This document shows, one piece after another, positions 42,750-53,100 of a stretch of DNA of 62,000 bases. The translations under genes and the position numbers were made by a program. How positions within the stretch are numbered: position 1 is the stretch's first letter; each line of letters begins with the position of its first letter. The DNA is from Mesostigma viride. Taxonomy: Eukaryota > Streptophyta > Mesostigmatophyceae > Mesostigmatales > Mesostigmataceae. The stretch is from contig RPFO01000022.1 in assembly GCA_009746045.1 (NCBI GenBank), forward strand, positions 4,258,202 to 4,320,201, given 5' to 3'. The notes beneath the pieces are model-generated. The model had not been told where the DNA came from, did not search any database, and worked only from the letters and a program-made list of their open reading frames with translations.

Positions 42750-44012
42750 CTTTTACACCAGGGTCTAAATATGACCCTGGTCTAAAAGTACACATTAAAA
42801 AAGCACAAATTTAAGTAATGTTACGCATCACCCCGCGGGGCGTAGGCCACCTGAGGCGCGGGCGTCCAGCGTGAAACCGCAGGTGGGCTTGCCGCGTTGA
42901 CTATGAAGTGAAGAATGGGGACAGGCGGACGTTGGGGTGTGGAGAACAATCCAACGGTGCTAATCGCTTCATCCAACGGATGCCAATATCTTGCCAGTGT
43001 TCGCCTGGCGTGGCGCTTAACGTATCGTATTACGAGATATCCTGTAACATCAGGGCCCTCCGAAATTCAAGAACCGTTCGCTTTTGACTTCAGTCCCACT
43101 CTCGTGGCGTTCCCGAACCCTGCTATTTAACCCTGTTGTGGTCGTTAAAGTCTTGTGAAAAGGCCTTTGGAGCACAAGGTATCGTTATCAATTGCCGTAC
43201 ACTAGTGAACCAACGCATAATAGGTATAGTGCACCCACTAGTGCAGGCGCAATCATGCTGGGAGCACAAGCCACAAGCAAACATGCACAGCGAGGGTCGC
43301 AAATGTTGCAGCGTGCGGTGTGTGTAGTTTGACAGGATGAAGAGGCTTGTGGGGAGTGGGGGGGCAAATGCTGTCCTCTGTCACCTCAGGTCCATCCCCT
43401 CTACATGGTATAACCAGGTCTAGTTGTGCAAAATAGTAAAGTTCTGGCTGGAAACACATTCAATGATAGGAGTGTAACATTGCGGCAGCATCGAGCAGTG
43501 CCAGAGATTTTGAAACGAAAAGCGACACGTTTTCATCTACCAGCGTCTCGCTGAGGGAGGAAGTCAGGGATGGAGTAACCTGGATGCAACACCAGGTATA
43601 ATGACAGCTAACAGCCACTTGAGCGGGGCAGGCAGTGGTCATGGTGGGGAACGAAGGTGAAGGGAAAGAGCAAGAAAAGGCAGAAGGTCATGTGCCATGT
43701 ATTGGAAAAAGCAGGCGTGAGGAGAACGAGGTCGTTTAGCAAGCACGCTTACGATACACAAGAGGGGGTATTTTATACGCTTTCAAAAAGAGACAACTAT
43801 GATGAGAGCACAAGGACGAGGCTTCACAAGTAAGAATTTTAAAACAGGGTCCCTACAAGCCACCCAGGTCAGGCAGTCGGCTTGGCCACGAGATGCCATA
43901 TATCCCCGAGGCCACAAAACTGAATGTTCCGTACAGGTAACAAGACCGTGGTGGCAGCCGACAGTCACCTTTGTGAATGTAGCGGGTGCTGCCAATGCCC
44001 TGTCTCGCGCTG
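42750..44012. other. Unassigned stretch, partly 3' UTR of the ankyrin exon
   Basis: No coding sequence supported. The part adjoining 44013 would be the 3' UTR of the minus-strand ankyrin exon. Confidence 0.35.
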
Positions 44013-44105
44013 CTACAGCCCCATCGTGTGCTGCTCCAGGAACTGCACAACCTCGGAGCGCTTGAAGCGCTTGGCCACGTCCAGTGCCGTTTCGCCACCC
44101 TTCAG
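44013..44105 (-). CDS. Terminal exon of an ankyrin-repeat protein (rest absent)
   Basis: On the minus strand, after the acceptor ctcgctgcag, 30 codons read LKGGETALDVAKRFKRSEVV and then QFLEQHTMGL and stop. G-x-T-A-L-D-V-A-K is the first half of an ankyrin repeat helix pair, and EVVQFL its second helix; a short tail and stop are typical for a last exon. The upstream exons would lie to the right, but from 44427 onward the DNA is all mobile elements, so the gene is either broken by them or has very large introns. Ankyrin identity is firm; gene function cannot be told. Confidence 0.65.
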   Translation of the reverse strand: MKGGETALDVAKRFKRSEVVQFLEQHTMGL

Positions 44106-44426
44106 CTGCAGCGAGGTGATAGGGGCAAGGAGCAGCAAGTCACACAGCCATGTTGTTGACCATCTCCCACCCTGTACCCTAGTGTAAGACTGCGCCACTG
44201 AAAAAAATGTCCCACGCCTAACAGACTAGAGGCAAATGATCCTGTTCAAAACTCTATCGCCCTTCCACTATAAACCAGCAGACGCCCGCATCGTGCAGTC
44301 CCTCTTGTGGCGGAAACAGCATGCCATGTGTACCGGGCAAGCACGACAACCCACCAACTCTGCCAACTCTGGGTAGATTGTTGTCGCGAATGAAAGGCTC
44401 GTCTCAGTGAAGAAACAAACGTTCTA

Positions 44427-45036
44427 TTAACCGTGGAACTCCAGGGTAACCAGACTCTTTATTAAAACAATGAGTGGAGCACATACAAAAGGCAGGCCAC
44501 ATCCCGGCCGCCGATCGATGCTAATGGGAACACTTTATATTGCTTATCGAAGGCTAGCCTTCCCCCCCCCAAACGCAGGGAGGGGTGGCGGGAAAAAAAA
44601 AAGAGGCCAACCTTAGCTAGGTGGGTTTGCTTTTGTCTTTTTTGCGTGTCGCGCGGCCTTGGCCCGGACGGGATTTTTTTTTACCACGCAAATTTTGCGT
44701 CTGAACAAATGGCGCAAATTGGCGTTCTAATTGCCGCCGGCTTACGTAAGTATGCCTGCCAGGCTATTCATAGATTGCGTGAGAGAAAGATTCTAGATCT
44801 AGTTAATCACTAGAGCGACGTCATTAACTAAGAAACCTAGACAGACTGTGGCATGTTTATATCTCAATGTAGCTCCTGCCACCTAGCCACGAAACTGGCC
44901 AAATCTTGTGCCACTGCCGATCCGGATCAGCTAGGCCGCACCGGCCTCAAAAGGTATGTCACGTAAACCCTACAACCTAGCCTGCATAGAGGCTACCCTT
45001 CCATCTCACTATAAAGAAACTATGTTCAGAGAGCCA
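44427..45036 (-). mobile_element. Internally deleted, non-autonomous copy 'B' of the YR retroelement
   Basis: Reading leftward it carries the 5' region of the YR retroelement (equivalent of about 49607-50033) joined directly to its 3' region (equivalent of about 54385-54505), with the whole coding part missing. The matching blocks include aaccttagctaggtgggttt against its complement near 50015, and the end ccagggtaaccagactctttat against 54473-54494. At 0.6 kb it could only move with proteins supplied by a full-length relative. Confidence 0.8.
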
Positions 45037-45083
45037 AGATTCTGTTAACCGTGGAACTCCAGGGTAACCAGGCTCTTTATTAA
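45037..45083 (-). mobile_element. 3'-terminal fragment 'H' of another YR retroelement copy
   Basis: ttaaccgtggaactccaggg to ctctttattaa repeats the 3' end of the family next to the 5' end of copy B, i.e. head-to-tail. It is cut at its TTAA by element D. Confidence 0.7.
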
Positions 45084-47359
45084 GGGGACATGACACATTG
45101 AAAGTGCACTTTTCTGGAAAACAGACCTGTGCATGGGATAAAAATCCGGTTATGCTTCCAAACCATAAATATGTGAAAAAAAAAAATTTCCAGCCACTTG
45201 GGGGTGGTACTACCCCCCAGCATGACCCAGTTATGAGCTAAAAATAGAAAAAGACGCTATTTTTGGCCGATTTTTCCTAGGAGACTGGGCAAACCAAAAG
45301 TGACCAAACCACATATTTTCCTAAAATCCCCACCCTTGCAAATAAATCTGGCTACTCAGGACCACAAAATAAGCACGTTTGCAAAAGTTATAGGGTTTAG
45401 CCCAAAACACGTATGTTTTTGGTCCTAAAAAAATAAATCAAATAGTAGACACATGCAAAAATTCCAGTGATGATATTTATACTAGGCCTAGGGTGGGAAT
45501 TTCACTCTCACAAAGTTTGAGCTCATTCTGAGCACGTTTACTCATGTTATAAGTGTAAACGTGCAAAAAAAAAATGACAGAAAATCCCGCTTATTACCAC
45601 AAACAACAGACCTATTACACCCTAGCCCACCACCAATTGGGCCAAACCAAGTCAAATTAATTCATTTATGATGTTAAAAAGCTTGCCACAAAATCCCAGG
45701 TCATTCTGAGCTCGTTTGGTCATAATACAGCATGGTCACAGCTGCCAACCTCATGCCTGGTACAACATGGCATGAGAGGTGACACAGGCAGATACCCCAA
45801 CCAAGCATGTCCCATAAAGTTATATCATGGCCAAACCATGAAAGCATTGTCATGCAGTTTTAATAACACAATTAGGCCTCGTTCAGCCCTCATCTGACTC
45901 GTTCCCCATGCAGTTGGGGCAGAACCATGCCCCCTCCGGGATGGTCTTCAGCGTGAGGCCCAGGCAGAGCATGTGCGCCCCATGCTCTTCCCGGCCTGCA
46001 CCTGCCTCACACAGCAGGAAGGGGTTGTGATTCTTGTCCTCGCGCCCCAAGCATCTAATGCACCTACTTTCATTCTGACCTAGTTTGCCCATAGTACATC
46101 ATGTTATAGCTGCCACCCTGCATGCTTGGTACACTGTGGCATGAGGGACACCATAAGCACATTCCTAAGCTTGCCCCCTGCAAATTGGGCAGAAGCACGT
46201 AAAGCAAATGCTAGATGCTTGAAGAAGACATCCACCGACAAAATCATTACGCAAGCAGGCATGACCACTTGCGGGAATCACCTCATAGCTAACACCCAGT
46301 CATGATGCTAAAGGATAAAAGGGCCATCCTTTAATATTGTCATAATAAGCACCTGATCCTTATCATCTAGGAAGCCCCAGCCATGTGTAATGGAAGCAAA
46401 ACATATTGGAAGGAGATAACTATATAACACATGCTCACCTTCCCTACAACTTCACACCTTGTTTTCCAGCATGCTGAAGAGCCAAGACAAGCGTTTATGA
46501 GCTCGCCAGCTCCTTGCAACGTTGATGCCGCTCCCAGGCAGCTAGGGTCCTTGACTACGCAATATACAATGTCTACCATATGAAAAACTCCATAAAAGAA
46601 AGTGAAGCAGAGCCGCAAAACTGCCCGATCAACTCTTGCTAGCTTTAAGAAGCATGGCATACGCAGCATAAGGCAAAACATTGAAACCTGCGAAAACAGA
46701 TAGCGCAACTGCAACAAGTGGCGAACAAAATAATAGCAAGAACACCCGGAATCGGCGCCAAAGCTTCATGCCAGGAACATTTAGAGCGCAAACAGACAGG
46801 GCGGTGACATGCGGCAAATGAACGTACCACGGCCGGCTTTATTTCCTACCCAGGCGCGCGAGACAGCCAGCCATCCATGGATGGCTTGACCGCGGATCGC
46901 GCAGGCCTGAACGATATCATTTCAGAAATGACGGGAAATGGCCGCAAATCGAAGCCGCTTAGGATGTTTTCACGGTTTCCATTACTAAACGCTTCTTCCT
47001 GCATCAATATGACCCACAAATCTTAAATTCTACCGTCGCAGGCACGCATTCTAAATTAATATGTGCGGCCAGATTTTCGGATTAGACCCCCGTGCAAATC
47101 TGGATTAAGAAAGGCACCGACTTTTCAAATTGTGCATATCTGGCTATGAAACATCATACTAGAACATCGTTTAAAACCACCGGCGTACATTTTTCGCTTG
47201 TCGCCTGGCCGATAAGGCAAATTTTTACGGAACACACGTCGCCATGGCCACCTCCGCACGAGGTGTGCGCATTGTGCACCACAATTTCACGGTCCGGGGG
47301 TACCGACGGTACCGGCGCGAATTTTTTGGCGCCAAAAAATTCCGATGTGTCATGTCCCC
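45084..47359. mobile_element. TTAA-type DNA transposon 'D' (2.28 kb) carrying a PHD-like ORF
   Basis: Left end TTAA/GGGGACATGACACA (TTAA 45080-45083), right end TGTGTCATGTCCCC: a 14-bp inverted repeat. It shares the left palindrome (45199-45219) and the right subterminal hairpin with elements C and F. It sits in the TTAA of YR fragment H. No TTAA follows the right end; instead the first bases of element E are almost adjacent. A PHD-finger-like frame lies inside on the minus strand. No transposase found. Confidence 0.78.
45883..46092 (-). CDS. PHD-finger-like protein fragment inside element D
   Basis: A 69-codon frame with ATG (MGKLGQNES) and a stop. It reads CIRCLGREDKNHNPFLLC and later GAHMLCLGLTLKTIPEGAWF followed by CPNC. 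The pattern C-x2-C ... LLC ... H-x2-C ... P-x-G-x-W-x-C-x2-C is that of a PHD zinc finger, a domain that reads histone tails. One ligand of the second pair is not in its usual place (CEAGAGREEH), so the fold may be imperfect. A further decayed CPNC-like segment (plus-strand ttgccccctgcaaattgggc near 46168) suggests a second copy. The domain was probably captured from a host chromatin gene. A cysteine-rich transposase tail is an alternative, because piggyBac transposases end in a cross-brace zinc domain. Confidence 0.55.
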   Translation of the reverse strand: MGKLGQNESRCIRCLGREDKNHNPFLLCEAGAGREEHGAHMLCLGLTLKTIPEGAWFCPNCMGNESDEG

Positions 47360-47361
47360 CT

Positions 47362-47654
47362 GGGACACGACACACCTAAAGTGCACTTTTCTGGAAACCA
47401 TACCTATGCATGTGATAAAAATTCAATGATGATTGGGAACCATAAGTATGATTGAAAAAAATTTTCCAACCAATTGGGGGGGGTACTGCCCCCACAATGT
47501 GCCCTTTATGAGCAAAAAATAGAAAAAGACGCTATTTATGGCCTATTTTCCCTAGGAGAATGGGCAAACCAAATGTGACCAAAGCCTATATTCCCATAAA
47601 ATCCCCACCCTTGCAAAAAAATTCTGGCTACCCAGGAGCAAAAAATAAGCATGT
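47362..47654. mobile_element. TTAA-type element 'E', left part
   Basis: GGGACACGACACACC then gtgcacttttctggaaac closely follow the left end of element D. The palindrome at 47474-47494 and the gctatttatggcc block confirm the family. It is split by element F at TTAA 47655-47658 and continues at 49555. Confidence 0.7.
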
Positions 47655-47658
47655 TTAA

Positions 47659-49550
47659 GGGGAGGGTCCCATAGAAATATATCAAAACTTACCCCCCCCA
47701 ATAACTACAGAAATGCAACTGACAACCACTGAATGATGTTTGGGGACCATAAACATGATGTTTGGGCATGCATACCACCACTTGTTGGGGGTACTACCCC
47801 CAGCCATACACCGGCTATGAGCTAAAAATAGAAAAAAACGCTGTCCGGGGCACATCTTGCCCAGAACAGTGGGAGAACCAGTTGCATGAAAAAAGCACAA
47901 CCCATATAAAAATGTCATGGGACATTGTTTCTACCTAATTGGATCAACAAAATCAGCACATCCCTTTGAGTTATTAATTTTTGGGCCAAAAATACGCTTT
48001 TTTAGGCGGGGCGTCCCCATACACACTCATAACACATCAATTAGGCCTGAAAAGCACAAGTCAAATTCTGTCATGACCATAGAAGGCACGGTCAAAGTTT
48101 GGTGGCATTCTGAGCTCAGCTGTAGCAGTTATTAATTTTGGCAGTTGGCCACCTGTGCAGACGCTAAGGAAGGCATTAGTGAGTATTAAGGCACACTAAC
48201 ACTTCCTATGCCATCAAAAAGGCTCCTGACCATGCCCAATTCGACCACAATGTACAAGGAGGTGGCTGGGCACGTCATGTGCCCTTGCCTTACCTCGACA
48301 CGGGCAACCTGTTGCGTGTGTGCACAACAATGAGGCAGGTAGCTCAACATGCCTAGCCAACACTTCTAAAGCATATTCCAGGTTTATGGTGTGGGCATCA
48401 TCCCAAAACCAAGCTCAAACACACCCTAGAAAGCCATATCCACTAATTGCCCAACAAGGGTAACAACAGACAGTCCACAGAGAAAGCAGAATTATCATAC
48501 ATGCTGCTTGCCAAGGCTTCTTACCATGGTTACCTTGCCTTGCTAGCATATGAATTAGGGCTCTCCCATTTTAGTGGGAGAAAGGCCAACAAGACAACGA
48601 TAACCCCTACCTACGTGCAGTTCCACCCATGCAGTATGCCCCTCAGAAAAACCACTGCCACCTTTCTTTCCAGCGCAATTGTTTGCCAAGAAACAAACTC
48701 AAGCTTGTGAGCCTCTAACCACAATGAAGCCTCTGCTAAGAAAGGCCGCGTCAATATTCACACAAAACTGAGTGCTGTTAGCAATCTCCTTCCAAGAAAC
48801 CACTCAGCAAATCCCTGACAACTTGACGATATGCCACGGTCACGCTTTGACACATCCCAGCCATGCAACGTACATAAAACCACTGAAAGGTGCCAGGAAT
48901 CTGGCGATGCGCAGCACGGAATGGCATTATACCTGGCGCTAACTGCACGGAAAGAAGCCGAAAACTTGCGTTGATAACCCATAAAGGAAGCGAAACATTC
49001 ATAGGGTCACGTTGATCACACGATCGTACCATTACCGGCATTGTCCTTCGCCCAGCGGCGCAAGAAAGAACAACCTTCCATGGAATAATAAGACGCGCAT
49101 CCCGCGAGCCTGGAGAGTGTCTTACCGATCATGACGGAAATCTTGCCGAAACCCAGCAAATTTTTAAAAGCTTTACCAATAACGATTTAAACGCATCCTT
49201 GACGCTAGGTAAAGCCCATAAAACCTGACAATCACCGCCGCCAGCGTGCATTCTAATTTATTCCTCTCGACGAAAACATCAGATTGGACCCCCGTGGCGA
49301 TGGTCATAAATAAAATCATCGACACTGCAAAAAACGCGAACTCCGCTACTAAGTAGCATCATTTACTCATCGTCTTTAAGATTCGCTCAGTTTCTCTGCA
49401 TCCCGCGAGCTATCTTTTTCTACTCTGCCTGAAAGCACGTCGCCATGGCCAGCTCCGGTAGGGGTGCGCGCCCCGTGCACCACTTTTTCACGGTACGGAC
49501 GGGTACCGCGAATTTTTCGGCGCCAAAATATTCGCGCCGGGACCGTCCCC
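47659..49550. mobile_element. TTAA-type element 'F' (1.89 kb) inserted in E
   Basis: TTAA on both sides (47655-47658, 49551-49554). Termini GGGGAGGGTCCC and GGGACCGTCCCC form a 12-bp inverted repeat with one mismatch. Removing F plus one TTAA rejoins element E, whose flanking sequence (gttt..., ...tggggtttagc) can be followed against element D. Left palindrome 47783-47802, right hairpin about 49489-49507. No transposase found. Confidence 0.85.
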
Positions 49551-49554
49551 TTAA

Positions 49555-49606
49555 ACTAAATGATGGGGTTTAGCGGAAAACACGTAGTTTTAGGTGGAAA
49601 AAATCG
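49555..49606. mobile_element. TTAA-type element 'E', continuation
   Basis: tggggtttagcggaaaacac matches element D at about 45388-45410. It is interrupted by the YR retroelement at about 49607. Confidence 0.6.
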
Positions 49607-50125
49607 TGGTTCTCTGAACATAGTTTCTTTATAGTGAGATGGAAGGGTAGCCGCTATAGCTAGGTTATTGGGTTCACGTGACATACCTTTTGAGGCCGGT
49701 GCGGCCTGATCCGGATCAGTGTGGCCAATTAAAGCTTTGGCCAGTTTTTCTTGGCCAGGTGGCAGGAGCTACGTTGAGATATAAACCTGCCACTGACTAG
49801 GTTTCTTGGCTCATGGCGTAGTGATTAACTAGATCTAGATTCTTTCTCTCACGCAATATGTGACCTAATAGCCCCGGCAGCCTTACGTAAGCTGCCGGCA
49901 ATTAGAACGCCACATTGCGTCATTTGTTCAGACGCAACATTTGCGTGGCGAAAAAATGCCGTCCGGGCCAAGGCCGCATGACACGCAAAAAAGGACAAAA
50001 ACAAACCCACCTAGCTAAGGTCGGCCTCTTTTCTTTTCACGAGGGCGGCGACAGCAAGCCAGGGGAAACGAACCTCTGGTTTGACGAACCTGTACTGTCG
50101 GAGCCATTTTTGGCCCTGAGCAGCA

Positions 50126-53100
50126 ATGCCGAAGGGGCGCAAAGCTACAGGAGGGCAGGCAGCGCGCGGGGAGGACGGGACGCCCACACCGCGGGCTGCT
50201 GCCGCCAGTCACGCGCCAGTCGCCTTCAGCGCCAAAAAGAAGCAGCTCGCCACTCTGCTCGCCAAGTGCATCAGCCCCGCAGAGGCGGTGGGGGCAGTCG
50301 AGCAGGTCTTCGGTGCCGAGGACTGGGTGACGGACGCCAGCTCGTGGAGCTCGAGCCAGCTGAAGTCTGTCGTGCAGTTGCTGGCCGATCACGTTGATGT
50401 TGGCGACGTGTTGGACGCACGTGACCCAAACGGAACGTTGGTGGCAAAACTGCTGGCCGTGGCAGATCTCGCGGCGGACGAGGAGGAGGATCAGGCGCTG
50501 CCACCAACGACACCTGCGCAGCGAAAAATGGCCAAGCCGAAAGGCGCGGCCAAGGTTTCGGCAGGTGGGGGGGCTGTCGGAAAGGAAATGAGGGCGAGGT
50601 TGGCGACATTCGTTGGGGCACCTCCGGAAACCGAAAATCAGGACGACGAGGAGGACGAGGAGGGGGAGGTCGCAGCCGAGAAATTCATGCAAGGTTTGAA
50701 GGCAGCGCTGGGAGGAATGGAGGGGGCGGGAAGCCACTTCAAGGCCTCGAAAGGGGTGGCGCTGCCAAGCCGAGCCAAGAGCGTGAAATATCGGGTTTCG
50801 GAGCGGGTGCTGCCGGGGGTGTTGGAGGACGCCAGCGACAATGGGATGGGAATCCGGTCGTGGGTCATGACGGTAAAGCCTGGAAATTGGCGGAACATGG
50901 AGAACAGGAAAATTGTCATGAACATTGCATTGGCCATGGACACCCTTCTCAAGGAGCTGGGCTCAGCAGCCGGGGAGCTTGTGGGCATGGAGTACCTAAT
51001 GAGGGTGGTGGCGGCCTTGCTGCAGGTGGAGGGCAAGGAGGGGGGGGGTGGAAGGTGGCCAGCCACCTCCTGCCATTGGGGAGGAGGCTGCACTGTCAGC
51101 CACCCCGGCTGTCAAGGCAGCTCTCCAAACTGCCATCCTCTTGGACAAGCTCAGCAAGGCTCAACAAGTAGGGAAATAGAATCCCAGCGGGACCGCTCCC
51201 TTTTCCCGCTGCCATACCCACTTAGGCCAGCGTACACCGCGTGGGGCAGGGTGAGATCGGCACGCCGGCGACAGCGTGCCACGCGCCGCCACCGCGAGTA
51301 CACACTGCAATGCAAGGTAGTGCGTTGGCTTAATTGGCTGTGGGGAGGGGGGCAAGACCCTCCTCCTAACCCTAGAGGGGCGTGCTCTAAGGGGAGGGAG
51401 GAGGCCCTTGCGAGGGTCAAGAGGCACTGCACCTGGCACAGTCGCCGCGTAGGGGGCGTTGCGACAGGCCAGGAGCAAGAAGGTGCTGATGCAATATATG
51501 GGAAGCAGAATAAGTATGAACAACTGCGCGCGGACGCGGTGAGTCTACCAAAGGCGGAGGTGGCGGGGAAGGCACGGCTGCTCGACCTGTTGGCTATGCG
51601 GCCGAGCTGGCGGGAGATATATGCCAGCGAAGAGAACTGCATCAAGCCAGCGGTCGTGGCGAGCGCAAAGTATTGGAATGTGCCCAAGCCCAGCCGGGGA
51701 TGCTCCATGGCTGAATGGGGCAAGCTCATGAGCCGGGCAGCGGGCGTGGGCATGGTGGCGTTCCGGGAGAGGCGGCCCAAGTGGGTGGATGGCTGCTTTG
51801 GAGTGGCCAAGGGGGTGGGTGAGCTTCGGTTCATCGTCAACAGGAAGCTGGGCAACCTGCTGTGGGTGGACCCCCCCAAGATCCTGCTACCCCACCTGGG
51901 CATCCTCGTGGAGGTCTACATCAAAGGCTGGTGCTACTGCGCCAAGAGCGACCTCGTGTCATACTACTATTCCATCGAGGTGCCCGAGTGGTGGTGGGAC
52001 TACCAAGGGCTTCCTAGTGTGTGGTCGACTAGCGTAGGTCTGGCAGGGCCCAGGCGGAAGGTGTGGCCCGTGCTCAAGGTGCTGGCCATGGGACATTCCC
52101 ATGCGGTGGCGCTGGGGGAGGCCATCCATGAGATGGTGCTCTACATGACCGGTGCCCTGGATCCGAGGCGCCAGGTCAACTACCTCTCAAGCGCAGGTGA
52201 GCTCACCTTGGTGCGCGACGAGTGTGGCCAGCCACTGCGCTTGGCCATCGAGTACAAGGAGGAGCGCGCCGGGGAGCTTCAGATTGACCTGGAAAACCCC
52301 CCTGCCCCCATGCTGTCCATCACCATTGATGACTTGGTGGCCAGCAACGGGCGGACCTGCGAGGCGGTGAACCAGCTCATCACGCGCGCTATTGAGGAAG
52401 GCTACCTCCCTAACAACCTTGTGCCGTCTAAGGAGAAGACTAAGATGGCGAGCCTGGAAGGGGACGAGCTAGAAGCCCTAGGGGTGGTGCACCGACGGAA
52501 CGGCGTGCTGGAACCAACGGTCAAGCAGCTCAACCTTGTGATCGCCCACACGCAGGCTATACTCACTCGAGGCCGAGCTACGGCCGAGGGGCTGGCTGCC
52601 GTCTTGGGGCGGTGGTTGTGGCTGCAGATGTTAAGCCGCAGCTGCTTGTCCATTTGGCAGCAATGTTTCAAATTCATCAGCCTGCAAGGGTGGGGGCAGC
52701 GATCCTGGGTGCTGTGGGCCGGGGTGCGGGAGGAGTTAGAGTGTGCCCTGGCCTTGGCTCCCATGCTAAGGGTTGACCGAAGCGCACCTTTGGCCCGTGA
52801 GGTGGTTGCATCTGACGCGTCCACCTACGGGCAAGGTGTCGTGTACGCAACCATGGAGCCGGGCGATGTGACGGAGCTGGCGAGGGCACGAGAGGTGCGG
52901 GGGTACCCGACTTTGCTCATACCAAGTGAGGTGGCCTACGCTGGCCCTAGGCCACTGAGCGCGCGGGCGCAACAAGCAATCACTAGCCAGCAATGGCGGG
53001 TTGGGGTCCGGAGTCGTTGGCGGGATCCGGGGATGCACATCAACGAGAAGGAGGTGCGGGCTGCAGTGAAGGGCGTGGAGAGGAGTGCGCGCAGCTTGGC

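Noticed and set aside
48447-48710. 87-codon frame repeated in inverted copies F and G
   Set aside because: It lacks an ATG start, has no motif, and its duplication follows from the transposon copies.
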